The notes under the pieces were generated by a model. That model did not search any database. It was not told where the DNA came from and saw only the letters and a program-made list of their open reading frames with translations. 64,000 bases of DNA from Paralithodes platypus (Eukaryota > Arthropoda > Malacostraca > Decapoda > Lithodidae), in assembly GCA_032716605.1 (NCBI GenBank), contig CM064506.1, forward strand, positions 1,875,493 to 1,939,492. The letters run 5' to 3'. The translations under genes and the position numbers were made by a program. Each line of letters starts with the position of its first letter. The stretch's first letter is position 1. Below, one piece after another: positions 21,916 through 33,961 of the stretch.

Positions 21916-22108
21916 GGGCTATCGCTCGCCTAGAAAAAAATCGACACCTGAATGGCACGACAGGTCTTAAAATTGACAGAAAGTGGGCGAAATATCTAAA
22001 ATCACCAAACTAACGGGGCGAACCTCTTAAAATCTCAAAACTCATGGGGCTAAACATGAGGGAGAAAAGGGCCAAGAAAAAATCCCTCGAGTGGAAATCT
22101 CCCCTTAA
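21916..22108 (+). mobile_element. Family B repeat, 5' truncated
   Basis: Begins at GGGCTATCGCTCGCC next to a GT repeat and runs through the internal repeats to CATGAGGGAGAA and AAATCTCCCCTTAA. Confidence 0.8.
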
Positions 22109-22189
22109 ATATCCCAAAACATTTTGTGGCAGTCTCCAACAGCACGTCTGGGGCGGAGTCTGTCATCTCTGGATGCCTCGTTTCTGTTT

Positions 22190-22325
22190 CTGTCTTGATG
22201 GTGTAATGGTTAGAGTGCTTAAGATCTGTATGCGGTAATCCAGGTTCGAATCCCGGGAAGATCACATGCTTTCATTAATTGCATTGGGAGGTATTTGGTG
22301 TTGGGAGGGAGATAAATATTTTAGA
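22190..22325 (+). mobile_element. tRNA-derived SINE (SINE-A), well preserved
   Basis: A-box-like TGGTGTAATGGTTAGAG (near 22200) and B-box GGTTCGAATCCC (22243), then AGATCACATGCTTTCATTA and GGAGGTATTTGGTGTTGGG. Best local example of the family. Confidence 0.85.
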
Positions 22326-22455
22326 TTACCCTTCTAATGATGTATATAGGTTAAGGATTTTTTGTTGTGAAGCTGTAAAAGACATGAATTACGTGACGGT
22401 TATAATCGTTTTCGTAATAGCTAAAAACACAAGTGTGTGGAGATAATGTTTTCCT

Positions 22456-22651
<196 letters not shown>

Positions 22652-22885
22652 TTGTGTAAGAGTGTGATGTAATAAATGTAATCCTTCCATCGACCTACAG
22701 ATAATATTATCTATATCGCCTCCAGTATTAATGCCCTTCATTTCCTCAGTTCGTGGATATATTATAACTTGGAGCAAAAAAATCCTAGCAGGGGAAGGGG
22801 GAGAAAGGTAGAGGATGGTCAGGAAGGTAAAGTAAGCGAGCGGTAGCAAGCCAGCGTATTTGTTTACACACATTTTCACAGCAGG

Positions 22886-23035
22886 CTAAATTTGTAAATT
22901 TTTCGCTAGAAAAATTTCTCTGGCGAAGCCGGATTTCTGCATACAATGCTGGCTCGCTATTGCTCGCCAGGAGGAAATAGACACCTGGATGGGGATAAAC
23001 GCCTTAAAATAGTAAGCTGAATGGGGCCGAATGGA
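22886..23035 (+). mobile_element. Family B repeat fragment
   Basis: AAATTTGTAAATTTTTCG, then GGCTCGCTATTGCTCGCCAG and GACACCTGGATGG; ends decayed. Confidence 0.7.
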
Positions 23036-23293
23036 TACAAGCCAGAGAAAGAGAGAAAAGGAGATAAAAATAGCAGGTCATCCCCCTTAAGAGACTTCTC
23101 ACCTCCGCAACCTGGCTATCCCCCCCTCCCCCCCCCCCTAAACTTTAACAGTAACTTAAAGTATTTCACCAATTATAACTCTACTCCAAATGTTCAAGTG
23201 TCCTGTTTTACGTTCTTCAACCACGCTCTGTTCTTCCCTTGAAAACAAAAGTAGTATCTCGGTAATCTCTGAAAAAAATGGATAAGACAAATT

Positions 23294-23296
<3 letters not shown>

Positions 23297-23361
<65 letters not shown>
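23297..23361. repeat. (TA)n microsatellite
   Basis: About 32 AT units. A 38-base tandem duplication (TTTTAAGCTGTCTAGGTAAG) follows at 23540-23607. Confidence 0.95.
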
Positions 23362-23363
<2 letters not shown>

Positions 23364-23734
23364 GCTATATTAAGCTATATATATTAAGCTAGTACTTGGT
23401 ATCACTCGTCCAGAGAACCATCGACTCCTGAGTGAAGCATAATTTTGCTAAATTAATGGAGCAAAACATGGGAGCTCCAAAAAGAACCCCCTCGGACCAA
23501 ATATAGTTAGAAGAGAGGGTGTTCTGAAAAGCTAGGATAACTTATTTTAAGCTGTCTAGGTAAGGGGAATTGTTTATTTTAAGCTGTCTAGGTAAGGGGA
23601 ATTGTTTATGAGGAAATGTTTGTATTATTATTTTATATTTTTTATTGTTTATTGTTTGTTGTTTTGTTTTTTATTATTATTATAGTGTTTTATTCTTAGT
23701 TTGCTTCATAAACCTTCAACACCTCTAAGACCCT

Positions 23735-24005
23735 CCGTCGAGATAATTTTGTAAATTTTTCGGCAGAAAACATTCCCGGCCGAAGGCCTATTCCTCCTAA
23801 AATACAGGCTCGCTGTCACTCCCCAAGACAAAATTGACACCTACAGTAAGTGGCTTGAAAGGTCTTAAAATTGACAAAACAAAACAAAATGGTCTTAAAA
23901 TCATCCAATTAATGGGGTGAATGCCTTACAATTTCCAAACCAATATAATTGGGCTAAACATGAGGGAGAAGGGCGTCCGCCCCCCCCCCCCCCCCCCCCC
24001 CTCAG
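23735..24005 (+). mobile_element. Family B repeat, ending in poly(C)
   Basis: GAGATAATTTTGTAAATTTT, CCCGGCCGAAGGCC, GCTCGCTGTCACTCCCCAAG, internal repeats, GGGCTAAACATGAGGGAGAA, then a run of about 20 C. Confidence 0.75.
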
Positions 24006-24208
24006 GTATCTACGCAAGAGGATTTGTTGAACTAGTGGCACTGCCATATTTAGTGTATTATATTATGCTGGGGTGGCGACAGAGTGGCAGAAGGTGACTA
24101 TACCGAAAATGGAGAGAGAGAGTGAGTGTGAATAGAAACTAATTAATACATAATGATAAGAAGGGTTACAAATAATGAAACTATATCAAATGTTATGTAA
24201 TATTTGCC

Positions 24209-24308
<100 letters not shown>

Positions 24309-24463
24309 GTATTAGTTATATATATATTTATCTATAGTTCATACATCACAGGGAGAGAGAGTAGAGTGGGTAGAGAGCATGTGACCGTGAGGGTAGTGGT
24401 GTGGGTGTGGGAGGGGTAGCTCGATCAAGATACCAAGTTCCAGATCCTTAATTATCAATAGTT

Positions 24464-24655
24464 TGTTCAAGATAGATAGGCCTACTTGACATGGAGTTCA
24501 AGATAGATAGGCCTACTTGACATGGAGTTCAAGATAGATAGGCCTACTTGACATGGAGTTCAAGATAGATAGGCCTACTTGACATGGAGTTCAAGATAGA
24601 TAGGCCTACTTGACATGGAGTTCAAGATAGATAGGCCTACTTGACATGGAGTTAA
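24464..24655 (+). repeat. 31-bp minisatellite, six units
   Basis: Near-identical units of AGATAGATAGGCCTACTTGA plus CATGGAGTTCA. The identity indicates recent amplification. Confidence 0.97.
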
Positions 24656-24721
24656 CTACAATATCTTGAAAGTATTCAGTTGACGGCAGTAATATATCAA
24701 GTTCAATATTGTAATAAACTG

Positions 24722-24868
24722 ATTTAATAATTTCACTCCCAACACCAAACTCCTCCCAATGAAATTAATGAAAGCAAGTGAACTCCAAATTAATGAAAGC
24801 ATGTGAACTCCAAATTAATGAAAGCATGTGAACTCCAAATTAATGAAAGCATGTGAACTCCAAACAGA
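24722..24868 (-). mobile_element. SINE-A 3' fragment with tandem-amplified part
   Basis: Reverse-complement SINE-A tail (CACTCCCAACACCAAACTCC). The adjacent piece AATTAATGAAAGCATGTGAA is repeated four times in a 26-base unit, an expansion of SINE sequence. Confidence 0.75.
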
Positions 24869-24929
24869 TACCGTACTTCATAAGAAAAAGAAATACAAAT
24901 TGTAATATAATCAATTCCATCAATCTTAA

Positions 24930-25208
24930 AATTACACCCCCTAGACCCCCTTTCAAGATAAATTTGTACATTTTTCGGTAGAAAACTTTCCCGGCTGAAA
25001 GCCGGTTCCTCTTAAATTACAGGCTCGCTATCGCTCGCCAGGATAAAATCGACACCTGAATTGCACGAAAGGTCTTAATATGGGGTGAAAGTTCTTAAAA
25101 TCGCTAAACTAATGGGGCAAACGTTTTATAATATCAAAAGCAATGGGGCTAAACATGAGGGAGAAAGGGGTCAAGCAAAATATCCCTCACGTGGAGATCT
25201 CCCCTTAA
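24930..25208 (+). mobile_element. Family B repeat
   Basis: CCCCTAGACCCCCTTTCAAG, GCTCGCTATCGCTCGCCAGG, internal repeats, and the 3' end GAGATCTCCCCTTAA. Confidence 0.8.
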
Positions 25209-25670
25209 TGGAAACATATACAGTACAGTACAGTACATCATAACACAAAGTTCAATATTGTAACTCTAAACATATTATACCGTACATCACAACACGGAGT
25301 TCAACATTTTAATTGAGCTCATGGATCGAGTAATCAGGGAGTAGGCAGACTGACTTGCTTTGGTCGTGTTTGAAGTGGGCGATGGGGAAGTATCAAGACA
25401 TGTTACATAACAAAGCCACTCCAACAGCTTCCTCTCTCTCTCCAACACCCCTTCTCCCTTCTCTACACTCTTCAGAAAATAGGATAAGTAGAAAGTAGCT
25501 ACGACGTGCCGTTTTAAAGGCTTATCCCTCAATACCTTCACCTGACTGACTGACTGTTAACAAATAGGTAATCATGTCTGTTAGAACACTAATTGCAAGT
25601 ACTGACCAAGTTTCATCAAAATAATGGTGTGGATTTTATTTTTCGTTCATAAACACTTACTGTACACACT

Positions 25671-26030
<360 letters not shown>

Positions 26031-26297
26031 GAATAATAATAATAAGAAGATATCATTTAGCGTGGGAATAAATATAGCTTCTGTCTCTCTCCCCGTCTGT
26101 CTGTCTACCCCCACTACACTCCAGGCCACCCACACACCCGTACGCCTCACCCGTCAATTTAGGGAACGGGGGCCCTTCTTAGGAGCTGGGGTATTCAGAT
26201 TGGTTGTAGAGTTATGGAGACCCGGTTTAGGAGAGAGAGAGAGAGACTAGGAAAATTATAAGAGTACAAGTAGAGATTTGTTGTGTATATGTAAAAA

Positions 26298-26985
26298 CGA
26301 GACAAAAGGCAAAGCTGCCTGTAATGAATGCCCCCCCCCCCCCAAAAACAAAAATGAAAATGACAGACACAAATTCAAGGTACGTTAGAGTAAAAAAAAA
26401 TCTAGACACAGAACTTGAAGCAGTTTAAGTTGTAGGATGAGGGAAAGAGATATAGAGAGAGTCGTTGAGTGGAAGAATGACTGAATATCGGTTCACTCTT
26501 GTTTTAGAGAGTTGTACATAATAGGGGTAGGAATATGTTGAAAGGCGGGTGCCACCTACTCTCCGTAAGGAAGCTGAGAAAGCTCGGAAGAACACTGATT
26601 ATTGTACTAGCAGAGACGATTGAGCACACCTAACTTCTGCGAAGCTGTTTTAGAAATAGTGGTAAAATGGTCTTTTCAAGAAAAGTCTGAGGAAAAAGAG
26701 ATGCCAAGAATTTTGAGAGAAGACGAAGGTTGAGTGAAGAGTAAGGGACAATCGTGTGGAAGATTTTGACGGGTAGAGAGATGGAGAAATTTGCTCTTGA
26801 AATCAACAATGATATCTCTGCCTCAATCGGAAATAGTTGAAATATCAGAAGATAGGTGTGTTATGGCCTCATCACGTGAGTTTGAAAGTGAAGGCATGGA
26901 GGGTTGCTATGGAGAGCTATATATAGTTGAATAATGTAAGGTAGAGTTATCGGTACAGGAGTAGGGTGGATGCTAATAATACGAA
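26298..26985 (-). pseudogene. Non-LTR retrotransposon 3' part, decayed
   Basis: Reverse complement aligns throughout with the copy at 60776-61616 and extends further 5'. Reading the minus strand, decayed reverse-transcriptase sequence includes NSTLHYS just after the place of the catalytic YADD (here CTDN, 26945-26960), then RDEAITHLSSDISTISD, the equivalent of SKTQFLHLSTR, and the C-terminal WN-LP region. Stops and shifts are frequent. The 3' end shares the GAGGCACT...CTTTTGTCTC tail. Most diverged copy here, so an old insertion. Confidence 0.75.
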
Positions 26986-27035
26986 AGAAATGAGGAATTG
27001 TAAGTAAAATAAGGAGGAGAAAGAGTAGGGTACAC

Positions 27036-27041
<6 letters not shown>

Positions 27042-27113
<72 letters not shown>
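27042..27113. repeat. (GA)n microsatellite
   Basis: About 36 GA units. 27114-27400 is AT-rich spacer with no gene recognised. Confidence 0.97.
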
Positions 27114-27116
<3 letters not shown>

Positions 27117-27394
27117 GAAGGAGGAATATACAAAGTTAAAATATATTTATACAATATTTGAAATGAAAAAGTAGGCATAATTAAAATATAAACACATTCC
27201 ATTAGCCCAAACCAAAAACCAAGAGAGACACGCGATCTTTCAAAAATTGCGGAGTTTTTGCCGTAGTGTCCCGTCCAAACAGGTCGTATCACCAACTAGT
27301 TCATTAAGCAGAGCGACTCCTTAACACACCAATTATGATAAACAGAGACACTTCAAACATATTTTCGCCATTTCGAAGACAAACACCAAAGCAC

Positions 27395-27610
27395 ATAGGT
27401 ACAAAGGAGTACGAAGGAAATCAAGCAACAACAGGTCTTATGACCCCTCTAGGCTGCTTGTCCTTCAAAACATTGAGGATCAAGTATACAAACAGTGGCT
27501 TAGAGGGGGTAAGGGAAAATTGGAAAGGGAACTACTGCCCTGGAACTAATGTCCGTGGCAGGATTAGTATATTAGTAGGGGACAGATGGGTTAGTACAGC
27601 CATATTAAAT
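27395..27610 (+). repeat. Interspersed repeat, pair of 14490-14750
   Basis: Unidentified family, opposite orientation to the 14.5-kb copy. The open frame across it has no domain. Confidence 0.65.
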
Positions 27611-27847
27611 AATACGCCAACAGCAACCTAGATGAAACACTTCCCAAGCTGAATAAAACTATGTAGCCATTGCCAGAATATAACTAAGACGTAAACATCA
27701 TAAGGAAAAAAACAAAAAAATACATTATCTCTGGAAAATAACAGTGTCTACAATCTGTATCCCATGGTCCGCTTAAATCATTCCAGGGGTTGGGGGGGGG
27801 GGGGGGAGTCAGCGAGGGTGTATAAAGGGCACCCACGATGGTCCAGG

Positions 27848-28056
27848 TTTTTGTTTTTATTTTATGTTTTGTTCTTATGAGTGAGGGAGACAAAAGGCAG
27901 AACTGCCTGTAGCGAGTGCCTCCCCCAAAGTTGAAAGAGTGACAGGGCCAAAATCAAGGGACGTTTGAACCATGCCTGGACACACGGAGTTTGAAGCAAT
28001 TTAAGTCATAGAAAGCGGGAAAGACTGATTCTGGGAGAGAGTTCCAGAGCTCAGTT
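27848..28056 (-). pseudogene. Non-LTR retrotransposon 3' end, 5' truncated
   Basis: Reverse complement gives the C-terminal reverse-transcriptase region from GAGCTCTGGAACTCTCTCCC onward, the untranslated GGCCCTGTCACTCTTTCAAC, and a short A-rich tail. About 210 bp. Confidence 0.85.
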
Positions 28057-28089
28057 TAGGCGGTTTCTTGCCATATAGGTCTTGTTTTT

Positions 28090-28190
28090 TCCCCAGGCGA
28101 GCAATAGTGAGCCTGCAATTTAGGAGGAACCGGCCGAAAAATGTACACATTAATCTCGAAGAAGGAGGGTCTTGCGGATATTTGTGTAAG
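28090..28190 (-). mobile_element. Family B repeat end, source of adjacent satellite
   Basis: GGCGAGCAATAGTGAGCCTG, GAGGAACCGGCCGAAAAATG, GAGGGTCTTG and AAGCTTGATG follow the order of minus-oriented family B. Confidence 0.8.
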
Positions 28191-28869
28191 CTTGATGTAC
28201 TGTAGGTCTAGGGAGCAAACTTGATGTAGGTCTAGGGAGCAAGCTTGATGTAGGTCTAGGGAGCAAACTTGATGTAGGTCTAGGGAGCAAACTTGATGTA
28301 GGTCTAGGGAGCAAGCTTGATGTAGGTCTAGGGAGCAAGCTTGATGTAGGTCTAGGGAGCAAACTTGATGTAGGTCTAGGGAGCAAACTTGATGTAGGTC
28401 TAGGGAGCAAACTTGATGTAGGTCTAGGGAGCAAACTTGATGTAGGTCTAGGGAGCAAACTTGATGTAGGTCTAGGGAGCAAACTTGATGTAGGTCTAGG
28501 GAGCAAACTTGATGTAGGTCTAGGGAGCAAGCTTGATGTAGGTCTAGGGAGCAAGCTTGATGTAGGTCTAGGGAGCAAGCTTGATGTAGGTCTAGGGAGC
28601 AAACTTGATGTAGGTCTAGGGAGCAAGCTTGATGTAGGTCTAGGGAGCAAGCTTGATGTAGGTCTAGGGAGCAAACTTGATGTAGGTCTAGGGAGCAAAC
28701 TTGATGTAGGTCTAGGGAGCAAACTTGATGTAGGTCTAGGGAGCAAGCTTGATGTAGGTCTAGGGAGCAAGCTTGATGTAGGTCTAGGGAGCAAACTTGA
28801 TGTAGGTCTAGGGAGCAAACTTGATGTAGGTCTAGGGAGCAAACTTGATGTAGGTCTAGGGAGCAAACT
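28191..28869. repeat. 24-bp satellite, about 28 units
   Basis: Unit AACTTGATGTAGGTCTAGGG plus AGCA, varying almost only as AAACTT/AAGCTT. The unit equals the terminal sequence of family B (AAGCTTGATGGAGGTCTAGG...), and the array begins exactly there. The 242-codon minus frame (LLPRPTSS repeats) is a by-product of 24 being a multiple of three. Confidence 0.97.
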
Positions 28870-28879
28870 TAAAGACAAC

Positions 28880-29685
28880 TATACCGCCCCTAAATCATTC
28901 CCGGTGCTGGGGTTGAGGCCGCGAGGGTGTAAATGTCGTCAATGAAAGAGTGAACAGTTCGGGAGGAGGGGTCGAGTCATTCAGGGCTAGAGGTTTAACT
29001 TTGAGCATTCCCACCCACCTATAGGTATATATTATATACCTGGATTGGATACTATAGTGGATTCAATACCACATGGCTGGTATATTGTTTTGATGTATAT
29101 ATGCATTGGTCAACACACACACACACACACGCACCAGCTATTTTAGAAGTGTGATTAACTTCTCTAATAAGTGAATCTATCAATATGTTTTTCGACCATC
29201 ATAACTCTAAAAATCAAGTGTTACTAACTTAAATTAATAATAATAATAATAAGAAGAAGAAGAAGAAGATTAAAGGAAAAAAAAGTTCTCGCTTAATTAT
29301 TGCAAAAACTCCCCATATTTATTTTACACTAATTAGAGGCATTTGCCTTCCTCTATAATGAGCTGAGTGTGCAATTAGGAAGAAGTGAGCTTGTTGAGTC
29401 ATTAACACTATCTGAGCAGACGTCCTGGGAGTTATTATGATGTGTTTAATTTATTGTGGAGGATTTTCTTTTTTTTTTTTCGTATTCTCGAGAAATATAT
29501 ATCATTGTGTGTCCCCTAGGCTAACAAACAAAACAAAAATCTCTGACTTCCTTAAATATATATATACAGTACTGTATATATAAAATTAAAAATACAAAAT
29601 GCCAAGCCAGACCACTTTCAAGATAAATATGTAAATTTTTCGATAAATAATGTAATGGGACTGAAGTGTTATTTTCAGATAATTT
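28880..29685. other. AT-rich spacer
   Basis: Contains a short CA repeat near 29110, AAT/AAG trinucleotides near 29236, and a family B scrap at 29618-29648. No gene recognised. Confidence 0.4.
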
Positions 29686-29687
29686 AA

Positions 29688-29790
29688 CACCTTCAATTCG
29701 ATGGGGTTACTTTTAATGTTATTCTGGCCAACACTAGACAAATTTATTCAGCTTGGAAAATACCTCTAGGGATAACATGTTGGTATTATA
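29688..29790 (+). mobile_element. Family A-like MITE fragment
   Basis: TTAACACCTTCAATTCG, then TATTCTGGCCAACACTAGAC and TTATTCAGCTTGG; right end lost. Confidence 0.5.
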
Positions 29791-29891
29791 ACAGCCACTG
29801 TCTTTTTTTTCCAACACAGTGCGATTTCTATTCAACTTAGGAAGGACATCTAGGAGTCAAAATAGTACATAATACCTCAATTAAGTTTTGT

Positions 29892-30165
29892 TTAGGGGGG
29901 GGGGGGAGGGGGGGGGATACCTAACCCTCCATCAAGCTTAAAAAAGAAACACCCCCGAGACCCCCTTCGAGATAAATGTGTATATTTTTCTGTAGAAAAA
30001 GTTACCGGGTTCCTCCTAAACATACTAGGAAAAATCGACACCTAAATGGCACAAATGGTCTTAAAATTGACAAAGAAATGTACGGTGATAGTCTTAAGAT
30101 CTCAAAGCTAACGGGGCTAAGCATGAGGGGGAAGGATATTCAGAAAAATAACCTTAAGACATTGT
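29892..30165 (+). mobile_element. Family B repeat
   Basis: G-run, CTCCATCAAGCTTAAAAAAG, GACCCCCTTCGAGATAAATG, GACACCTAAATGGCAC, GCATGAGGGGGAAGG, ending AACCTTAA. Confidence 0.75.
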
Positions 30166-30285
30166 TATTTTTTCCAGAGATTTTAATTAGCCTAACGGAT
30201 TCCAATTTCTTCTCTTTTTCAGATGTATGTATGTGTGTGTTGACGCTTCATCTCATCTAAAGGTAAATACTGAGTTTGTATTTCC

Positions 30286-30286
<1 letters not shown>

Positions 30287-30352
<66 letters not shown>

Positions 30353-30355
30353 TGT
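30287..30355. repeat. (GT)n-(GCGT)n
   Basis: GT array switching to GCGT units. Confidence 0.95.
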
Positions 30356-30629
30356 GATAAAAGTTATAAATAACTGTTTGCCCCAGACTAACAAAAGACC
30401 CCCTCACCTCGTTATCCATATATACCTGTACAGCAAATACTGTTGTCATGCTCTTATTAATTACACCATCACAGCAACAACAACAATAGCTCCACGCCCC
30501 CGCAGATCATTGTTTACGGTTTGGCGTCATAGGCACGTCAGAGCAGGAACTATAATTATTTAAGAATTTATTGTAAACTATATGTGGTGTAAAAATTATT
30601 ATGGTTTTACATTCATGAAGGGGAGGCTA

Positions 30630-30635
30630 TATATA

Positions 30636-30688
<53 letters not shown>

Positions 30689-30788
30689 GGTATATATCAT
30701 TTTTTTTTTTTTTTTTTTTTTTTACTGTGTTTGTTTATTTTGCAAGTTTTACATTAAGATATCTATATCTATATACAGTATATATATA

Positions 30789-30822
<34 letters not shown>

Positions 30823-30845
30823 TATATATATATATAATATACAGT
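30630..30845. repeat. (TA)n arrays with poly(T)
   Basis: Two AT arrays around a T-run of about 24. A family C scrap (GTCCCTGTTCGGGCTC, AGTCGGTCACCCCCA) follows at 30850-30890. Confidence 0.9.
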
Positions 30846-30924
30846 ATTGTGATGTCCCTGTTCGGGCTCTATTTAGAGTCGGTCACCCCCATAAAAAAAA
30901 GGAAAACTGGGGAAGGTGCTAGAG

Positions 30925-31393
30925 CAGGGATCGGCAACCTGCGGCTCAGGAGCCGCATGCGACTCTTTCAGGACACTTGTGTGGCTCCAGAAGCTTCAGA
31001 AATAATCATTCTTCCTTCAAAATTAAGGCATCATATAAAACATTCAAGGCAACATTAGATTTGTTTATTCAACTTCGAAAAGATGTATGGTATCAATCGT
31101 TATGATTTCTAGAAATGTGACAAATGTCTGTCCTAAGCTTGTGAATACCAGGATATTGAACAATATCACTATAATGTGTGTAGTTCAGAAGTAAGGTATA
31201 AACTCTTATTTCTGACAGCACAACATTTTTATGAAACTTTAAAAAAATGGCTCTTCTAGCTTTAAGTTAGCTGTGGGCAGAAAACTAATTTTGGAGAGGT
31301 AATTATAAGAGTGAGAGAACTCTATTTCTTATTGCTAATCTGGCAACCTCTGCGTCATAAAAGCGTGAAAGAGTTAAGGGTTGCTGACCACTG
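30925..31393. mobile_element. hAT-like non-autonomous element, 469 bp
   Basis: Ends CAGGGATCGGCAACC and, reversed, CAGTGGTCAGCAACC. They are flanked by the 8-base duplication TGCTAGAG (30917-30924) and TGTTAGAG (31394-31401), one mismatch. An internal palindrome GCGGCTCAGGAGCCGC follows the left end. The 8-bp duplication and CAG-type ends fit the hAT superfamily. No transposase frame found. Confidence 0.85.
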
Positions 31394-31432
31394 TGTTAGA
31401 GTATATACATACATATATGCATACGTATATCT

Positions 31433-31705
31433 TGTAACTCAATCCCACCCCTACTCTTAGCAACTCTCCAACTCAAGAGTGAAACGATACTCCCAATTTT
31501 TCTTCTATTCAACAGCTGAGCTCTGGAACTCTCTCCCTGAATCCATATTTCCCTCATCCTATGACTTAAATTGCTTCAAACTCCGTGTGTCCAGGCATTT
31601 TGGCTCGAACGTTCTTTAATTTAGGCCCTGTCACTCTTTCAACTCTGGAGGAGGCACTTGTCACAGGCAGTTTTGCCTTTTGTCTCCCTCATCCACATAG
31701 AAAAA
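31433..31705 (+). pseudogene. Non-LTR retrotransposon 3' end, 5' truncated
   Basis: Matches 34895-35165 with about 10% difference, ending CACATAGAAAAAA. Encodes only the last part of the reverse transcriptase C-terminal region, with the frame ending at an equivalent position. Confidence 0.9.
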
Positions 31706-31935
31706 ATATATAATTTATATATGTATAATTAGATATATATATATATGGTATGACATGTAGTTATATTATACTATTTAAAAACAAATGTATCCAACATTAT
31801 GGTAAGGCTCCTGGTTCCTAAAATGGGAACGAGTCAGAAATTATCCAATACCTTTATTATGAAATCATTATAAGATGGTGCATTTCCAGGGTAATTTCAC
31901 AATAAAATAAGTAAATATATAAATATAGTACTATT

Positions 31936-31936
31936 T

Positions 31937-32000
<64 letters not shown>

Positions 32001-32010
32001 CACCACCACA
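31936..32010. repeat. (ACT)n-(ACC)n
   Basis: Trinucleotide array. Confidence 0.95.
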
Positions 32011-32074
32011 AAGTAATAATAATTCAGATTTAACCCAACACACATTACCTTTGTTCCCCTACATAAACCCAAGT

Positions 32075-32350
32075 ACACACACATATGCACGCTCACACAC
32101 ACATACACACACACGCATTAATGCACCCCACCTACACACTCACCCACACACACACAGCCCACGCGCACGCAAAAACACACACACCCTCACCCACACACAC
32201 ATACACACATAGACACATAGTACCACACCCACGACCTGCTCTATGTTTATTATATAAGCTTGTTGCAAGAAACACATTATTTGCATTATCCATATATGTG
32301 CGTATAATATTCACACGTACACCTGACATATGCACAGGGACACACACACG

Positions 32351-32422
<72 letters not shown>
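32075..32422. repeat. CA-rich and (TA)n tracts
   Basis: CACACC-rich sequence at 32075-32230 and a CA-TA compound at 32341-32422. Confidence 0.85.
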
Positions 32423-32425
<3 letters not shown>

Positions 32426-32474
32426 GAAAGATGGCCGAAACAACGCTACTTAAGCTAAATAAAAAAAATAGTAG

Positions 32475-33105
32475 CGGGTGTGGGCGTGAATTAAGACCAT
32501 GTGGGCCTGAAATAAGCCAGTGTGGGCGTTAAATATGCCAATGTGGGCGTGAAATGAGAACACGTGGGCGTAAAATAGATAATAACAGCTGTGGGCGTGA
32601 AATAAGCTAGTGTGGGCGTGAAATAAGCTAGTGTGGGCGTGAGAGAAGCTAGTGTGGGCGTGAAATAAGCCAGTGAGGGCGTGAAATAAGCCAGTGAGGG
32701 CGTGAAATAAGCCACTGGGCGTTAAATAAGCCAGTGTGGGCGTGAAATAAGCCAGTGTGGGCGTAAAATAAGCCAGTGTGGGCGTGAAATAAGCCAGTGT
32801 GAGCATGAAATAAGCCTGTGTGGGCGTGAAATAAGCCTGTGTGGGCGTGAAATAAGCCAGTGTGGGCGTGAAATAAGCCAGTGTGGGCGTGAAACAAGCC
32901 AGTGAGGGCGTGAAATAAGCCAATGTGGGCATGAACTAAGCCAGTGTGAGCGTGAAATAAGCCACTGTTGGCGTGAAATAAGCCACTGTTGGCGTGAAAT
33001 AAGCCACTCTGGGCGTGAAATAAGCCAGTGTATGCGTGAAATAAGCCACTTTGGGCGTGAAATAACCTTGTGTGGGCGTGGAATAAGCCATTGTGGGTGC
33101 AATAT
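32475..33105 (+). repeat. 21-bp minisatellite with GTGGGCGTG, about 29 units
   Basis: Unit GTGGGCGTGAAATAAGCCAG plus T. Length 21 keeps frames open in long stretches (His-Ala-His-Thr-Gly-Leu-Phe type peptides), but no start, domain or splice site supports a gene. The core GTGGGCGTG also appears, inverted, in the array at 36865. Confidence 0.95.
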
Positions 33106-33268
33106 GGCGATGGGTTTTTGTTCACCATATTCGGTCAAAATGAGAAGACAGTGGGTAGACAGGTTCAGAACGTCACTGTGTGTGTGTCTGGGTGTGTGTG
33201 TCTGGGTGTAGTTTGTGAATACTACGTACTTGTCTCTGAGTGTGTGTATGTGTGTGTGTTTGCATGTA

Positions 33269-33269
<1 letters not shown>

Positions 33270-33327
<58 letters not shown>

Positions 33328-33345
33328 TAGAGAGATAGATATATA
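33270..33345. repeat. (TA)n-(GA)n compound
   Basis: AT then AGAGAT-type repeat. 33346-33780 is AT-rich spacer with a 25-bp duplication (CAGTTAGAGGAATTAA) at 33689-33735. Confidence 0.9.
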
Positions 33346-33802
33346 TACATATAGATAGATAGATGTGGGTGTGTGGTTGTACTGTATATACAGTAGGTAC
33401 TGTATTTGTAAATATTTGTATATATTTTCATTAATATATAATCCAATCTCTACATGTTTTAATATGATCACCAGATCACCAGAGGGCTCTTAGAAGATGA
33501 ACACTTAATTACAGAACCTTGTTTATTAATATATGAACCATTTTCTACAGAATATACAATGTATAATGTTTATACTAAATTATAATATTAAATCATTCTT
33601 CGTATGCTAACAGAAAAGGCTATCTGATTAGGCTACTTCATTTTTAAGAGCCCTTCGGTGATGACATTAATAAAACAGTTTTACCTAACAGTTAGAGGAA
33701 TTAACAATACACACACAGTTAGAGGAATTAATAATACACTCACACACACACACTTCTTTTTTTGTTGTTCACATAAAAAAAAAGGTCCCACACGCACACA
33801 CA

Positions 33803-33870
<68 letters not shown>

Positions 33871-33893
33871 ACATTAACAGGTACACACACGAC

Positions 33894-33958
<65 letters not shown>
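33803..33958. repeat. (CA)n-(GA)n
   Basis: About 33 CA units, a 30-base spacer, and about 30 GA units. 33960-34417 is AT-rich spacer. Confidence 0.95.

Positions 33959-33961
<3 letters not shown>

Noticed and set aside
24464..24655. CRISPR-like array of regular repeats
   Set aside because: The 31-bp units are directly adjacent with no spacers; it is a minisatellite in a eukaryotic genome.
28150..28878. 242-codon minus frame of LLPRPTSS repeats
   Set aside because: It is a translation of the 24-bp satellite; a unit divisible by three keeps any frame open.
32450..33138. Several long His/Thr/Phe-rich frames on the minus strand
   Set aside because: Translation of a 21-bp minisatellite in more than one frame at once, which argues against selection on any.
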